Below are positions 1 through 5,685 of a stretch of 6,524 nucleotides of DNA, in pieces. The position numbers and the translations under genes are program-made. The number at the start of each line of letters is the position of its first letter. The first letter of the stretch is position 1. The DNA lies in assembly GCA_964479045.1 (NCBI GenBank), contig CAYZJI010000031.1, positions 1 through 6,524 of the forward strand, written 5' to 3'. The notes under the pieces are model-generated. The model was given only the letters and a program-made list of their open reading frames with translations, did not search any database and was not told where the DNA came from. This DNA is from 2-02-FULL-47-50 sp964479045. GTDB lineage: Bacteria; Pseudomonadota; Gammaproteobacteria; Eutrophobiales; Eutrophobiaceae.

Positions 1-525
1 CTGAACAAGCGTATCATGCATGAGTTGCACAAAGGCATGATCCAGATAACCGTGTGCGGACAAATATTCAGCTGAATAATTATCATTGTCCGGCTCTGTT
101 GATTTAATCATCACCAGATTCCGGCAATCCATCGTGTTTGCCAGCCACAACGCCAGGCTGTCAGAGGTAATATCCCAGGTTGCCTTTACTGCCGGATTAT
201 CCACGATCATGTCATACGGAAACCAGACCGGAATTTCACCGCGATCCAGCCATTCCTGAATTGCCTGCAGTGTGGTGGCGGCATGATAACGGGGATCAAA
301 GGTGGAAAGCATCGTACCAAACTGTTCCATGGCGCGCAGGGCAAGCCGATGTGCGGTTGTATCATCAAAATTCAGTTCGTTCTGGAGATAACGCACCTGA
401 TCCGCAAACACACCGCCACCGGGAACGACAACGATCTGGCCGGCGCCATGATCGGCAAGTTGCCGGACAATCGTGCCAATATCAGAAGACCGGGCCAGAC
501 TGCCACCCAGTTTAACTACCCACAT
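1..525 (-). CDS. MfnE-like amino-acid-kinase-fold protein of methylofuran synthesis (C-terminus cut by window edge)
   Basis: The frame is open from an ATG at 525 to the window edge, giving 175 residues without a stop, so the C-terminus is missing. The start is supported by a GAGGT ribosome-binding site just upstream. The N-terminus has the aspartate/glutamate/uridylate kinase signature: VVKLGGSL at residues 3-10 (first nucleotide-binding loop), the glycine-rich VPGGGVFAD at 34-42, then TWDITSDSLA at about 116-125 and LVMIKS at 137-142. In methanogens MfnE, of this fold, phosphorylates aminomethylfuran-methyl phosphate to the diphosphate used in methanofuran assembly. A homologue sits in the C1 clusters of methylotrophic bacteria. 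Its first 14 bases overlap the end of pabB and it follows an MfnF-like gene, which fits that role. The family and C1-cluster link are firm; the exact substrate is inferred. A generic acetylglutamate- or uridylate-type kinase is less likely given the neighbours. Confidence 0.8.
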   Translation of the reverse strand, partial: MWVVKLGGSLARSSDIGTIVRQLADHGAGQIVVVPGGGVFADQVRYLQNELNFDDTTAHRLALRAMEQFGTMLSTFDPRYHAATTLQAIQEWLDRGEIPVWFPYDMIVDNPAVKATWDITSDSLALWLANTMDCRNLVMIKSTEPDNDNYSAEYLSAHGYLDHAFVQLMHDTLVQ

Positions 526-1900
526 CTTTGACCTCGCGGGTTTCCAGCAGGTGCAACAACGCTGCCGCCTTGTCATAACACTCCTGATATTCAGCAGCCA
601 TGACTGAATCATAAACAATTCCGCCACCGGCCCAGCAATACATTTTATTATCATGGTGCAACATGGTACGGATGGCAATGTTGGTGTCCATATTGCCGTC
701 AAACCCGGCATAACCGATCGCGCCGCAATAAACGTTACGCCGGTGCGGTTCCATTTCTTCAATAATTTCCATGGCCCGTAATTTGGGCGCACCGGTAATC
801 GATCCACCAGGGAAACAACCGCGTAACAAATCCACCGCATGTCGATCCGGTTTCAACTGGCCGGTGACGGTGCTGACCATGTGATGCACAGTAGCAAAGC
901 TTTCCAATGCAAACAGTTTGGGGACTGATACACTGCCAGTCACACAGTTCTTGCCCAGATCATTGCGTAACAGATCGACTATCATCAGATTTTCTGCACG
1001 GTCTTTTTCACTCTCCAGCAAATCAACAGCCAGTGATTTATCTTCATAGGCAAAGGCCGAGCGACGGCGGGTGCCTTTTATCGGCCGGGTTTCAACCTGA
1101 CCGTTATTGACCTTGAGAAACCGTTCCGGTGACGAGCTCAGTACAGCACCTTCCGGGATTTGCATAAATGCCGCAAACGGCGCCGGGTTGATTTTACGCA
1201 GGCGAAGATACGCATCCCATGGTGAACCACTGACTTCAATCATAAACCGTTGTGCGAGGTTGACCTGATAACAATCGCCTTCCCGTATGTAATGTTTTAT
1301 ACGGTCAAAGGCTTTTGCATACGCCGTTTTGTCCAGATTGGATATCACCCTGGTGCGTGGTGTGAAATTGATCGGATGACGGTTGCTGACAGATTGAAAC
1401 AACTGCACCAGTGATGGCCAGTCTGCCTGTGTGGAAGGGTCGCGACCATAACTCACCAGCCAAGATCGGCGTTGATGATGATCAACCACAACAGCCCAGT
1501 CATATAAACCAATTGCCATGTCCGGCATGGGAATATCATTAATGGCTGTTTCCGGAAGACGTTCGATACGACGGCCCAGATCGTAGGCAAAATATCCCAA
1601 TGCGCCACCGCAGAATGGCAGGCCTGTCAGGTTCTCCTGTTTTTCACCCAGATGATTTTTCAGAAGAAAGAATGGATCAGCGGTGGATGTGATAACCTCA
1701 CCCTGCCGATTGGTAATTGTGGTTTTACCGGCACAGGTGACCAGTGTTTTATAGGGACGTGCTGAAAAAATATCGTAACGACCACTGTCGATGTTCGGGT
1801 AACCGCTGTCCAGAAATATGCTCCATGGTTCATGGGCAATCGCTGCAAATACAACTGACGTATCGCGTTGATAAGGCAGTTCGGTGTTCCTGACGCTCAT
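512..1900 (-). CDS. pabB: Aminodeoxychorismate synthase component I (PabB)
   Basis: This 462-residue chorismate-utilising enzyme converts chorismate plus ammonia to 4-amino-4-deoxychorismate, the precursor of p-aminobenzoate. The N-terminal subdomain contains CGGALGYFAYDLGRR (97-111). The catalytic domain carries GDCYQVNLAQRF (208-219), PIKGT (273-277), ESEKDRAENLMIVDLLRNDLG (around 296-316) and GSITGAPK (366-373). The lysine of PIKGT is the residue that separates PabB from anthranilate synthase TrpE, which has alanine there, so the PabB call is secure. The length matches a stand-alone PabB; there is no fused PabA amidotransferase or PabC lyase, so both must be encoded elsewhere. The start overlaps the stop of the upstream MfnF-like gene by one base (TGATG), and its own end overlaps the MfnE-like gene by 14 bases. 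pABA feeds folate and also H4MPT, where it is joined to phosphoribosyl pyrophosphate, so its place within a C1-carrier operon makes metabolic sense. Confidence 0.93.
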   Translation of the reverse strand: MSVRNTELPYQRDTSVVFAAIAHEPWSIFLDSGYPNIDSGRYDIFSARPYKTLVTCAGKTTITNRQGEVITSTADPFFLLKNHLGEKQENLTGLPFCGGALGYFAYDLGRRIERLPETAINDIPMPDMAIGLYDWAVVVDHHQRRSWLVSYGRDPSTQADWPSLVQLFQSVSNRHPINFTPRTRVISNLDKTAYAKAFDRIKHYIREGDCYQVNLAQRFMIEVSGSPWDAYLRLRKINPAPFAAFMQIPEGAVLSSSPERFLKVNNGQVETRPIKGTRRRSAFAYEDKSLAVDLLESEKDRAENLMIVDLLRNDLGKNCVTGSVSVPKLFALESFATVHHMVSTVTGQLKPDRHAVDLLRGCFPGGSITGAPKLRAMEIIEEMEPHRRNVYCGAIGYAGFDGNMDTNIAIRTMLHHDNKMYCWAGGGIVYDSVMAAEYQECYDKAAALLHLLETREVKDVGS

Positions 1901-2943
1901 CAGATCAATCTCGACAATTGTGCAACGGACACGGCCGCTGCGGAACGTGCTGCCAGCATCCTGACATCGCTGTCAGCTTCAATCAAATCTGCAAAATCCA
2001 TGTAGCGTACATCCAGTGCAGCCGCCAGTTGCTGGACAAGAAACCGCCCTGCCCCGGCACCAATGAACGTCAGACTGTTTCCGGCAGGCATACGGGACTT
2101 GACTGCCAGCAATGATTTCCGGATGTCATCCAATTGTATGTCTGCAAACGATTGTGCAAGGGCTACCCATACTTCCGGATCTTCATCACCGGACACATCC
2201 AGTGCGATCATGCGCGCAACCCGGCGGGCGCTGTCCATCTGCATTTTTCCGGCACCATCGGCAGTAGGCAGCATGTCATCCTCTTCAGCCAGATCACCCG
2301 TCAGTCGATAGACATCAGCCATGGTTGCAAAATGTTCCGCTACCACCGGCCGTGGTTGACCCGCAAACATAATCTCCCGGGTGATCGCCATCAGAGGTGT
2401 GCGGACAATCCCCGTATAAATCAACTCATGACAGCCAAGGCGTTCATAATCGGTATAGCCCTGATGAATCAATTTTCCATCAGCAAATGGAATAATGTCA
2501 GTCGTCGTACTGCCTATGTCTATCAGTATGCCATTACCTGTCAGGCTCACGGCATAGCTGGCTGTGGCATGCCAGTTCGCTGAAGCAATATTCATGTAAT
2601 GATCGCCGGCCTGTTCAGCCTGGATCCAGCCATCGGGACCGGCATAAAAGCGTATGGATCGTGGTGACAACTCCGAGGCAACACGGGCAACCAGTTGAGA
2701 CAATCCACTGCGGCGATCCGGAAAAATATCTGCGAGTTCAGCGGTGGTTGTCACGGCATGTCTGAGTTCAGCATCCGGTATCAACTGTTTTGCAATGGAC
2801 AGGGATTTATCCAGTACCTGCAAACCTTGCCACAACGGAGCTGCAAACTGATGCGCGGCAATTACCCGGCCTGACCGGTCTATGTGCGCCATTTTGAGGT
2901 GAGCGCCACCAATGTCCCAACCGATATAGGCTTCTGCGTGCAT
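1900..2943 (-). CDS. MfnF-like H4MPT-linked C1-transfer pathway protein (hydantoinase/oxoprolinase-type ASKHA fold)
   Basis: This protein has 347 residues. The ATPase-fold signatures are in order: GWDIGGAHLK at 8-17 (phosphate loop 1), LIDIGSTTTDI at 140-150 (phosphate loop 2) and FIGAGAGRFLV at 293-303 (adenosine region). TTTAELADIF (65-74), ANWHATA (122-128) and YTGIVRTPL (176-184) resemble segments typical of the family annotated as probable H4MPT-linked C1 transfer pathway protein. Its methanogen member MfnF couples the aminomethylfuran diphosphate to gamma-glutamyl-tyramine in methanofuran synthesis. The bacterial product would use the corresponding tyrosine- or tyramine-based acceptor. 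The gene lies 19 bp after the MfnD-like gene and overlaps pabB by one base, so it is co-transcribed. No strong Shine-Dalgarno sequence is visible before the ATG; the protein aligns from this start because phosphate loop 1 begins eight residues in. Family membership is firm; the reaction in this organism is inferred by homology. Confidence 0.85.
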   Translation of the reverse strand: MHAEAYIGWDIGGAHLKMAHIDRSGRVIAAHQFAAPLWQGLQVLDKSLSIAKQLIPDAELRHAVTTTAELADIFPDRRSGLSQLVARVASELSPRSIRFYAGPDGWIQAEQAGDHYMNIASANWHATASYAVSLTGNGILIDIGSTTTDIIPFADGKLIHQGYTDYERLGCHELIYTGIVRTPLMAITREIMFAGQPRPVVAEHFATMADVYRLTGDLAEEDDMLPTADGAGKMQMDSARRVARMIALDVSGDEDPEVWVALAQSFADIQLDDIRKSLLAVKSRMPAGNSLTFIGAGAGRFLVQQLAAALDVRYMDFADLIEADSDVRMLAARSAAAVSVAQLSRLI

Positions 2944-2962
2944 GAATTAAATCTGGAAAGTG

Positions 2963-3949
2963 TCAAAGCCGAATAGTTACCGGCTGATAGTTTACCCCAG
3001 TCAGGTCTGGCAGGCTTCCATTTTCCAGCATGTCCAGAACAAGGGCCGCCGGATTAAGGCCCAATGACCGGCGCAAACCTGCGTAAGCGCTGGTAAGACG
3101 GGGATTGATTTCCATAACGACCGGCCCCGACGAGGTCAGAATAAAATCCACCCCGATAATACCGTTAAGTCCCGGGATAGCTGCAACGACCTGATCAGCC
3201 AGTTTACGACAGATAGCCACATGGCGGCGCAAGCCATTCACCACTACCCCCTGCAGCCGCCCTTTACCTTCTTCAAAGGTAAACAATTGCTCATTGCAAG
3301 CCAGTAATTCAGATCTCCCCTGACTGCACAGCATGGAAAGACTCGCTGGTATGCCCGGCAGAAACTCCTGAATGATGACATTTTGTGGCGTATTCGCCCG
3401 GATATGATCACGCAAGCCGGTCAGACTGGAAAAAAAATAACAGCCTTCACCACCAACACCATCATCCGGCTTGATAACCCAGCCGGTTTTATTTTCCTGC
3501 AAGGTGTCCGTATTCTGGTAATACGATGAAACAGGAACCCTGTGATCAGCCAGACAGGAGAGTGTGGCCAGCTTGCTGGTGGTCAGCCGTACAGCTTCAG
3601 GTGTGCAGCCAGTCCACAAGCACTGACTGGCTGTTGCCATACAGACCAGGTCATAAAGTATATTGTTTTTTTCAGGGGCGATAATCCAGGCCACATCAGC
3701 ACTGGAGACGGCCTCCTGCCAGCAGCGCACGCCATCACCTGCCATATCAATAATGCTGATTCGTTTACGCAGTTGCGGCAACGTTGTGGTGCGAGGACAG
3801 ATAATCTGTTTATAGCCAGCATCCAGCAAATCCTGCAAGAGGGATTGCAGCATCATGTCACCCTCGTGTGCCAATGACTGCAATTCGGACGTAGCCAGAC
3901 CACCGCCCGTGATAAACTCACCGACAAATACTCTGGATTGTTTATCCAT
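2963..3949 (-). CDS. ATP-grasp ligase, MfnD-like (methylofuran glutamate ligase candidate)
   Basis: This 328-residue ATP-grasp protein opens with FVGEFITGGGL (8-18), a beta strand and glycine-rich turn characteristic of the methylotroph/methanogen MfnD group. Later come the nucleotide-binding VIKPDDGVGGEG (158-169), the hinge QEFLPG (194-199), GVDF (266-269) and the metal-binding MEINPRLTSAY (279-289), whose E and N coordinate Mg-ATP. MfnD of methanogens ligates glutamate to tyramine; the bacterial cofactor is reported to have a tyrosine-type core with many glutamates, so a glutamate ligase is expected. It is the first gene of the four-gene minus-strand operon. An AGGA at 3959-3962 lies 9 bp from the ATG and is the likely ribosome-binding site; it sits inside the opposing HisA-like gene. 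The start codon overlaps that gene's start on the other strand. A different acceptor substrate within C1-carrier synthesis remains possible. Confidence 0.82.
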   Translation of the reverse strand: MDKQSRVFVGEFITGGGLATSELQSLAHEGDMMLQSLLQDLLDAGYKQIICPRTTTLPQLRKRISIIDMAGDGVRCWQEAVSSADVAWIIAPEKNNILYDLVCMATASQCLWTGCTPEAVRLTTSKLATLSCLADHRVPVSSYYQNTDTLQENKTGWVIKPDDGVGGEGCYFFSSLTGLRDHIRANTPQNVIIQEFLPGIPASLSMLCSQGRSELLACNEQLFTFEEGKGRLQGVVVNGLRRHVAICRKLADQVVAAIPGLNGIIGVDFILTSSGPVVMEINPRLTSAYAGLRRSLGLNPAALVLDMLENGSLPDLTGVNYQPVTIRL

Positions 3950-3950
3950 G
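3947..3950. other. Overlapping head-to-head start codons (CATG)
   Basis: The palindromic CATG supplies the ATG of the MfnD-like gene on the minus strand (3949-3947) and the ATG of the HisA-like gene on the plus strand (3948-3950). Both starts are supported by family N-termini, so the two reading frames leave no intergenic space. Each gene's promoter and ribosome-binding site must therefore lie inside the coding sequence of the other, or one message is leaderless. Confidence 0.75.
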
Positions 3951-4664
3951 CATATTATTCCTGTTATCGATCTGAGCCATGGCTCTGTAGTTCATGCCGT
4001 GCACGGGGAACGGCAACAATATCAGCCGGTACAATCAACGCTCTGTAGAGGAAGTGAACCATTGACTATTCTACGCGCGTTTCTGCAGATATTTCCGTTT
4101 GATACGATCTATATTGCCGATCTGGATGCGATTGCCGGAAACGGAAATAATCATGATGTCATGCAGCTATTACATGACAGTTTTCCACATCTGGGTTTCT
4201 GGATAGATGAGGGACGGAAAAAATGGACCCCAGACCCACCTGTTGCTTCAGACTACATTACCCCGGTCATTGGAACAGAAACCGGCATTACCCTGAAAGA
4301 ATTGTGCGCATTCATCACCGCACAATCATCATGTGTGCTGTCGCTTGATTTCCGGCATGACCATTTACTGGGGAACGAGGAAATACTGCAATCCGCTGAT
4401 GCCTGGCCGGAACGTGTGATTGCCATGAATCTGTCAGCAGTAGGCAGCAACAACGGGCCGGATCTGTCATGGTTAAAAAGAGTCGTTACGATCGCCGGTA
4501 ATACGTCAGTTTATTGCGCAGGGGGTATTCGTCATCATTCTGACTTGCAGATATTGAATGATACCGGCGTGGCCGGGGTGTTACTCGCGACAGCCCTGCA
4601 TACAGGCCAAATCACATCTGCTGATTTTGAAACACTCTATACCCCGCCAGTTGCATCTGCATAA
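3948..4664 (+). CDS. HisA/HisF-like TIM-barrel protein of the C1 cluster, function unknown
   Basis: This 238-residue protein is of the HisA/HisF superfamily. It starts MHIIPVIDLSHG, the typical first strand with the catalytic-type Asp at residue 8. FDTIYIADLDAIAG (51-64) matches the third-strand region. LSLD puts a second Asp at 134 in the position of the HisA acid/base partner. The two phosphate-binding loops appear as CAGGIR (190-195) and GVAGVLLATALHTG (207-220). I chose the ATG at 3948 over an in-frame ATG at 3855, because only the former places the first barrel strand at the N-terminus. HisA isomerises a phosphoribosyl-formimino intermediate in histidine synthesis, but this protein is divergent and sits among C1-carrier genes. 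HisA/HisF-related proteins of this kind recur in methanogens and methylotrophs without an assigned reaction. A phosphorylated sugar-like or aminoribosyl substrate is a reasonable inference. The gene is transcribed alone and ends before a repeat-rich spacer. Confidence 0.75.
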   Translation: MHIIPVIDLSHGSVVHAVHGERQQYQPVQSTLCRGSEPLTILRAFLQIFPFDTIYIADLDAIAGNGNNHDVMQLLHDSFPHLGFWIDEGRKKWTPDPPVASDYITPVIGTETGITLKELCAFITAQSSCVLSLDFRHDHLLGNEEILQSADAWPERVIAMNLSAVGSNNGPDLSWLKRVVTIAGNTSVYCAGGIRHHSDLQILNDTGVAGVLLATALHTGQITSADFETLYTPPVASA

Positions 4665-4753
4665 TTTCGGCCACTACATATATATCGCCGCTCCTCGGCT
4701 TTGGCTCCTGCGTCGCTCTAACTCCTGCATCCATGCAGTCGTGCGCATCCTGC

Positions 4754-4847
4754 GCCTTTATGCCCTATGGGTACGCGGCGTACCGTACATCCATGTACAT
4801 TCATCGCTCGTGTGCTCCTGAGCCTTTATACCCTGCAGGTACGCGGC
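4754..4847. repeat. Imperfect direct repeat, two 26-bp copies 68 bp apart
   Basis: The copies at 4754-4779 and 4822-4847 agree at 22 of 26 positions. Both begin GCCTTTAT and end GGTACGCGGC; the differences cluster in the middle, where CCCTATGGG is replaced by CCCTGCAGG. Downstream words CATGTACAT (4792 and 4853) and TGCTCCTG (4813 and 4873) repeat in the same order with a slightly shorter offset, so a unit of about 60-68 bp has been duplicated and has diverged. Confidence 0.7.
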
Positions 4848-4860
4848 AGCATCATGTACA

Positions 4861-4893
4861 TATCCCGGTTATTGCTCCTGCATAACCGGGATA
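4861..4893. repeat. Perfect 12-bp inverted repeat with CTCCT-containing loop
   Basis: TATCCCGGTTAT (4861-4872) is matched perfectly by ATAACCGGGATA (4882-4893) around the 9-base loop TGCTCCTGC. It is the longest stem in the spacer. No T-run follows on either strand, so it is not a standard intrinsic terminator, although it may slow or protect the 3' end of the plus-strand HisA-like message. Its loop contains the CTCCT word shared with the other modules, so it belongs to the same mosaic. Confidence 0.7.
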
Positions 4894-4910
4894 CACTACA
4901 TCCCTGTAGA

Positions 4911-4938
4911 TAAAAAAATGCCCCGCAGAGCGGGGCAT
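4911..4938 (-). terminator. Rho-independent terminator of fae
   Basis: A perfect 9-bp stem, ATGCCCCGC (4918-4926) with GCGGGGCAT (4930-4938), closes a 3-base loop. On the minus strand it is followed directly by a run of seven T (complement of 4912-4918, which shares the last stem base). It lies about 85-110 bp after the fae stop in the same direction. No T-run follows on the plus strand, so it should act mainly on the fae transcript. Confidence 0.88.
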
Positions 4939-4950
4939 CATCATAGCAAT

Positions 4951-4966
4951 GGCTGATTGCTCAGCC
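4951..4966 (-). other. fae 3' UTR hairpin with GCAA tetraloop
   Basis: Read on the minus strand, GGCTGA-GCAA-TCAGCC forms a 6-bp stem capped by a GNRA-type tetraloop. It lies between the fae stop and its terminator. Such stable loops can protect a 3' end, but a role is inferred only from shape. Confidence 0.45.
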
Positions 4967-5021
4967 TGACCGCATAGCGTGTTGTTATTATCGCTTTACC
5001 GTTTTTATTATTGTTATTCTG

Positions 5022-5534
5022 TTATGAATGGGCCTGGAACGGGTGGTTCGCAGACTTCTTCTTGGCTACAACTTCGGAAGCCTTTGGCTCACGGGCAACC
5101 GCGCGCTTGATGGATTCCTTGGTAGCCTGATAGTTGTAGTCCTGGATCTTGGCATCGTCTTCAGCCAGCCAGTGAATGAATACACCAACGCAGATAAAAA
5201 TATCGTCAGCTTCATTTGCCGGAATGGTGCCGTCTTCGACGCAATCCATGACTGCCATCGCAACTGCACGCTGGGCAGGACCGAACATCTGCACGGCCTG
5301 TTTGGCGCCTTTGATGGTAACTTTGTTAAATAAAATTGTGTTCGGCTTGCAAGCCAGGTTGGGAGCAACAACAGCCAACAGAGTGCTGAATCCATCCTTG
5401 TTGTTGGTCAGCGCATTACAGAACGCTGCTTCAGCAGCACTGCCACGAGGCCCCATAATCAGATCGATATGGGCAACTTCATTGCCGTCTCCAACCAGTG
5501 ATTCACCCACTAATACTCTATCAATGACCGCCAT
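5022..5534 (-). CDS. fae: Formaldehyde-activating enzyme (Fae)
   Basis: This 170-residue protein matches Fae over its whole length. Fae is a cytoplasmic enzyme that speeds condensation of formaldehyde with (dephospho-)tetrahydromethanopterin to methylene-H4MPT, the entry step of formaldehyde oxidation and detoxification. Landmarks are VGESLVGDGNEVAHIDLIMG (9-28) with the conserved His at 22 regarded as catalytic, GPRGSAAEAAFCNAL (28-42), LLAVVAPNLACKPNTILFNK (52-71), QMFGPAQRAVAMAV (82-95), GVFIHW (117-122) and the C-terminal KSANHPF (160-166). The start at 5534 is chosen because GGAGGAG lies 8 bases upstream and because Fae proteins begin here; an in-frame ATG at 5585 would add 17 unrelated residues. 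The gene has its own terminator and a strong ribosome-binding site, as expected for an abundant protein. It lies about 150 bp after the CitG-like gene on the same strand and may also receive read-through from it. Confidence 0.97.
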   Translation of the reverse strand: MAVIDRVLVGESLVGDGNEVAHIDLIMGPRGSAAEAAFCNALTNNKDGFSTLLAVVAPNLACKPNTILFNKVTIKGAKQAVQMFGPAQRAVAMAVMDCVEDGTIPANEADDIFICVGVFIHWLAEDDAKIQDYNYQATKESIKRAVAREPKASEVVAKKKSANHPFQAHS

Positions 5535-5542
5535 TTTGTTAT

Positions 5543-5549
5543 CTCCTCC
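5543..5549 (-). promoter_or_regulatory. Strong Shine-Dalgarno of fae
   Basis: GGAGGAG on the minus strand lies 8 bases before the ATG at 5534. It is the strongest ribosome-binding site I noticed in the window and decides the fae start against the longer in-frame option. Confidence 0.85.
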
Positions 5550-5635
5550 AGTTAGAAAGCCAAAGAGCTTGCTCAAAATTGACATAGCTGCTTTCCCATT
5601 GTTGTTGAAAGTAAGGTTTTACCCTATGTTTACTA

Positions 5636-5668
5636 ATTATGCCGGATGGCACAGACAGTCATCTGTGC
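5636..5668 (-). promoter_or_regulatory. Possible fae promoter/operator: inverted repeat next to a -10-like box
   Basis: GCACAGA (5649-5655) and TCTGTGC (5662-5668) form a 7-bp inverted repeat around six bases in the spacer upstream of fae. On the minus strand a CATAAT box (5641-5636, five of six to the sigma-70 consensus) follows, without a recognisable -35 box at the right distance. The repeat would cover the -35 area, which suits a regulator-dependent promoter. It could instead be a weak 3' hairpin of the CitG-like transcript, though no T-run follows. Confidence 0.35.
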
Positions 5669-5685
5669 GCCTGCAATCTTTAAAA

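Larger units (their letters stand above)
4687..4910. repeat. Mosaic of small hairpins with recurrent TCC centre
   Basis: This part of the 357-bp spacer between the convergent HisA-like and fae genes holds no convincing gene. It contains a chain of short inverted repeats whose arms differ but whose centres agree: CTGCAT-CC-ATGCAG (4725-4738), GCGCA-TCC-TGCGC (4743-4755), GTACAT-CC-ATGTAC (4785-4798) and CTACA-TCCC-TGTAG. Others are GCCG-CTCCT-CGGC (4687-4699) and GGTACGC-G-GCGTACC (4770-4784). The word CTCCT recurs at 4691, 4705, 4722, 4815 and 4875, usually followed by G. Different arms with a kept loop suggest selection on hairpin form, as in dispersed palindromic repeats of gammaproteobacterial spacers. 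I could not check whether copies occur elsewhere in the genome. Confidence 0.7.

Noticed and set aside
2134..2583. 149-codon plus-strand frame opposite the MfnF-like gene
   Set aside because: It is antisense to a well-supported gene, rich in residues typical of shadow frames, with no family resemblance.
3855..3947. In-frame upstream ATG extending the HisA-like protein by 31 residues
   Set aside because: The added residues are unlike the family, antisense to the MfnD-like N-terminus, and would push the first barrel strand away from the N-terminus.
4558..4821. Possible small plus-strand protein of 87 residues across the spacer
   Set aside because: It begins inside the HisA-like gene in another frame and its second half is translated hairpin repeats; no ribosome-binding site or family match.
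4687..4910. CRISPR array
   Set aside because: Repeats are short, imperfect and unequally spaced, with no constant repeat plus unique spacer pattern and no cas genes.
5535..5585. In-frame ATG giving Fae 17 extra residues (MSILSKLFG...)
   Set aside because: A perfect Shine-Dalgarno sits just before the inner ATG at 5534 and Fae proteins begin there; the upstream ATG has only a weak site.
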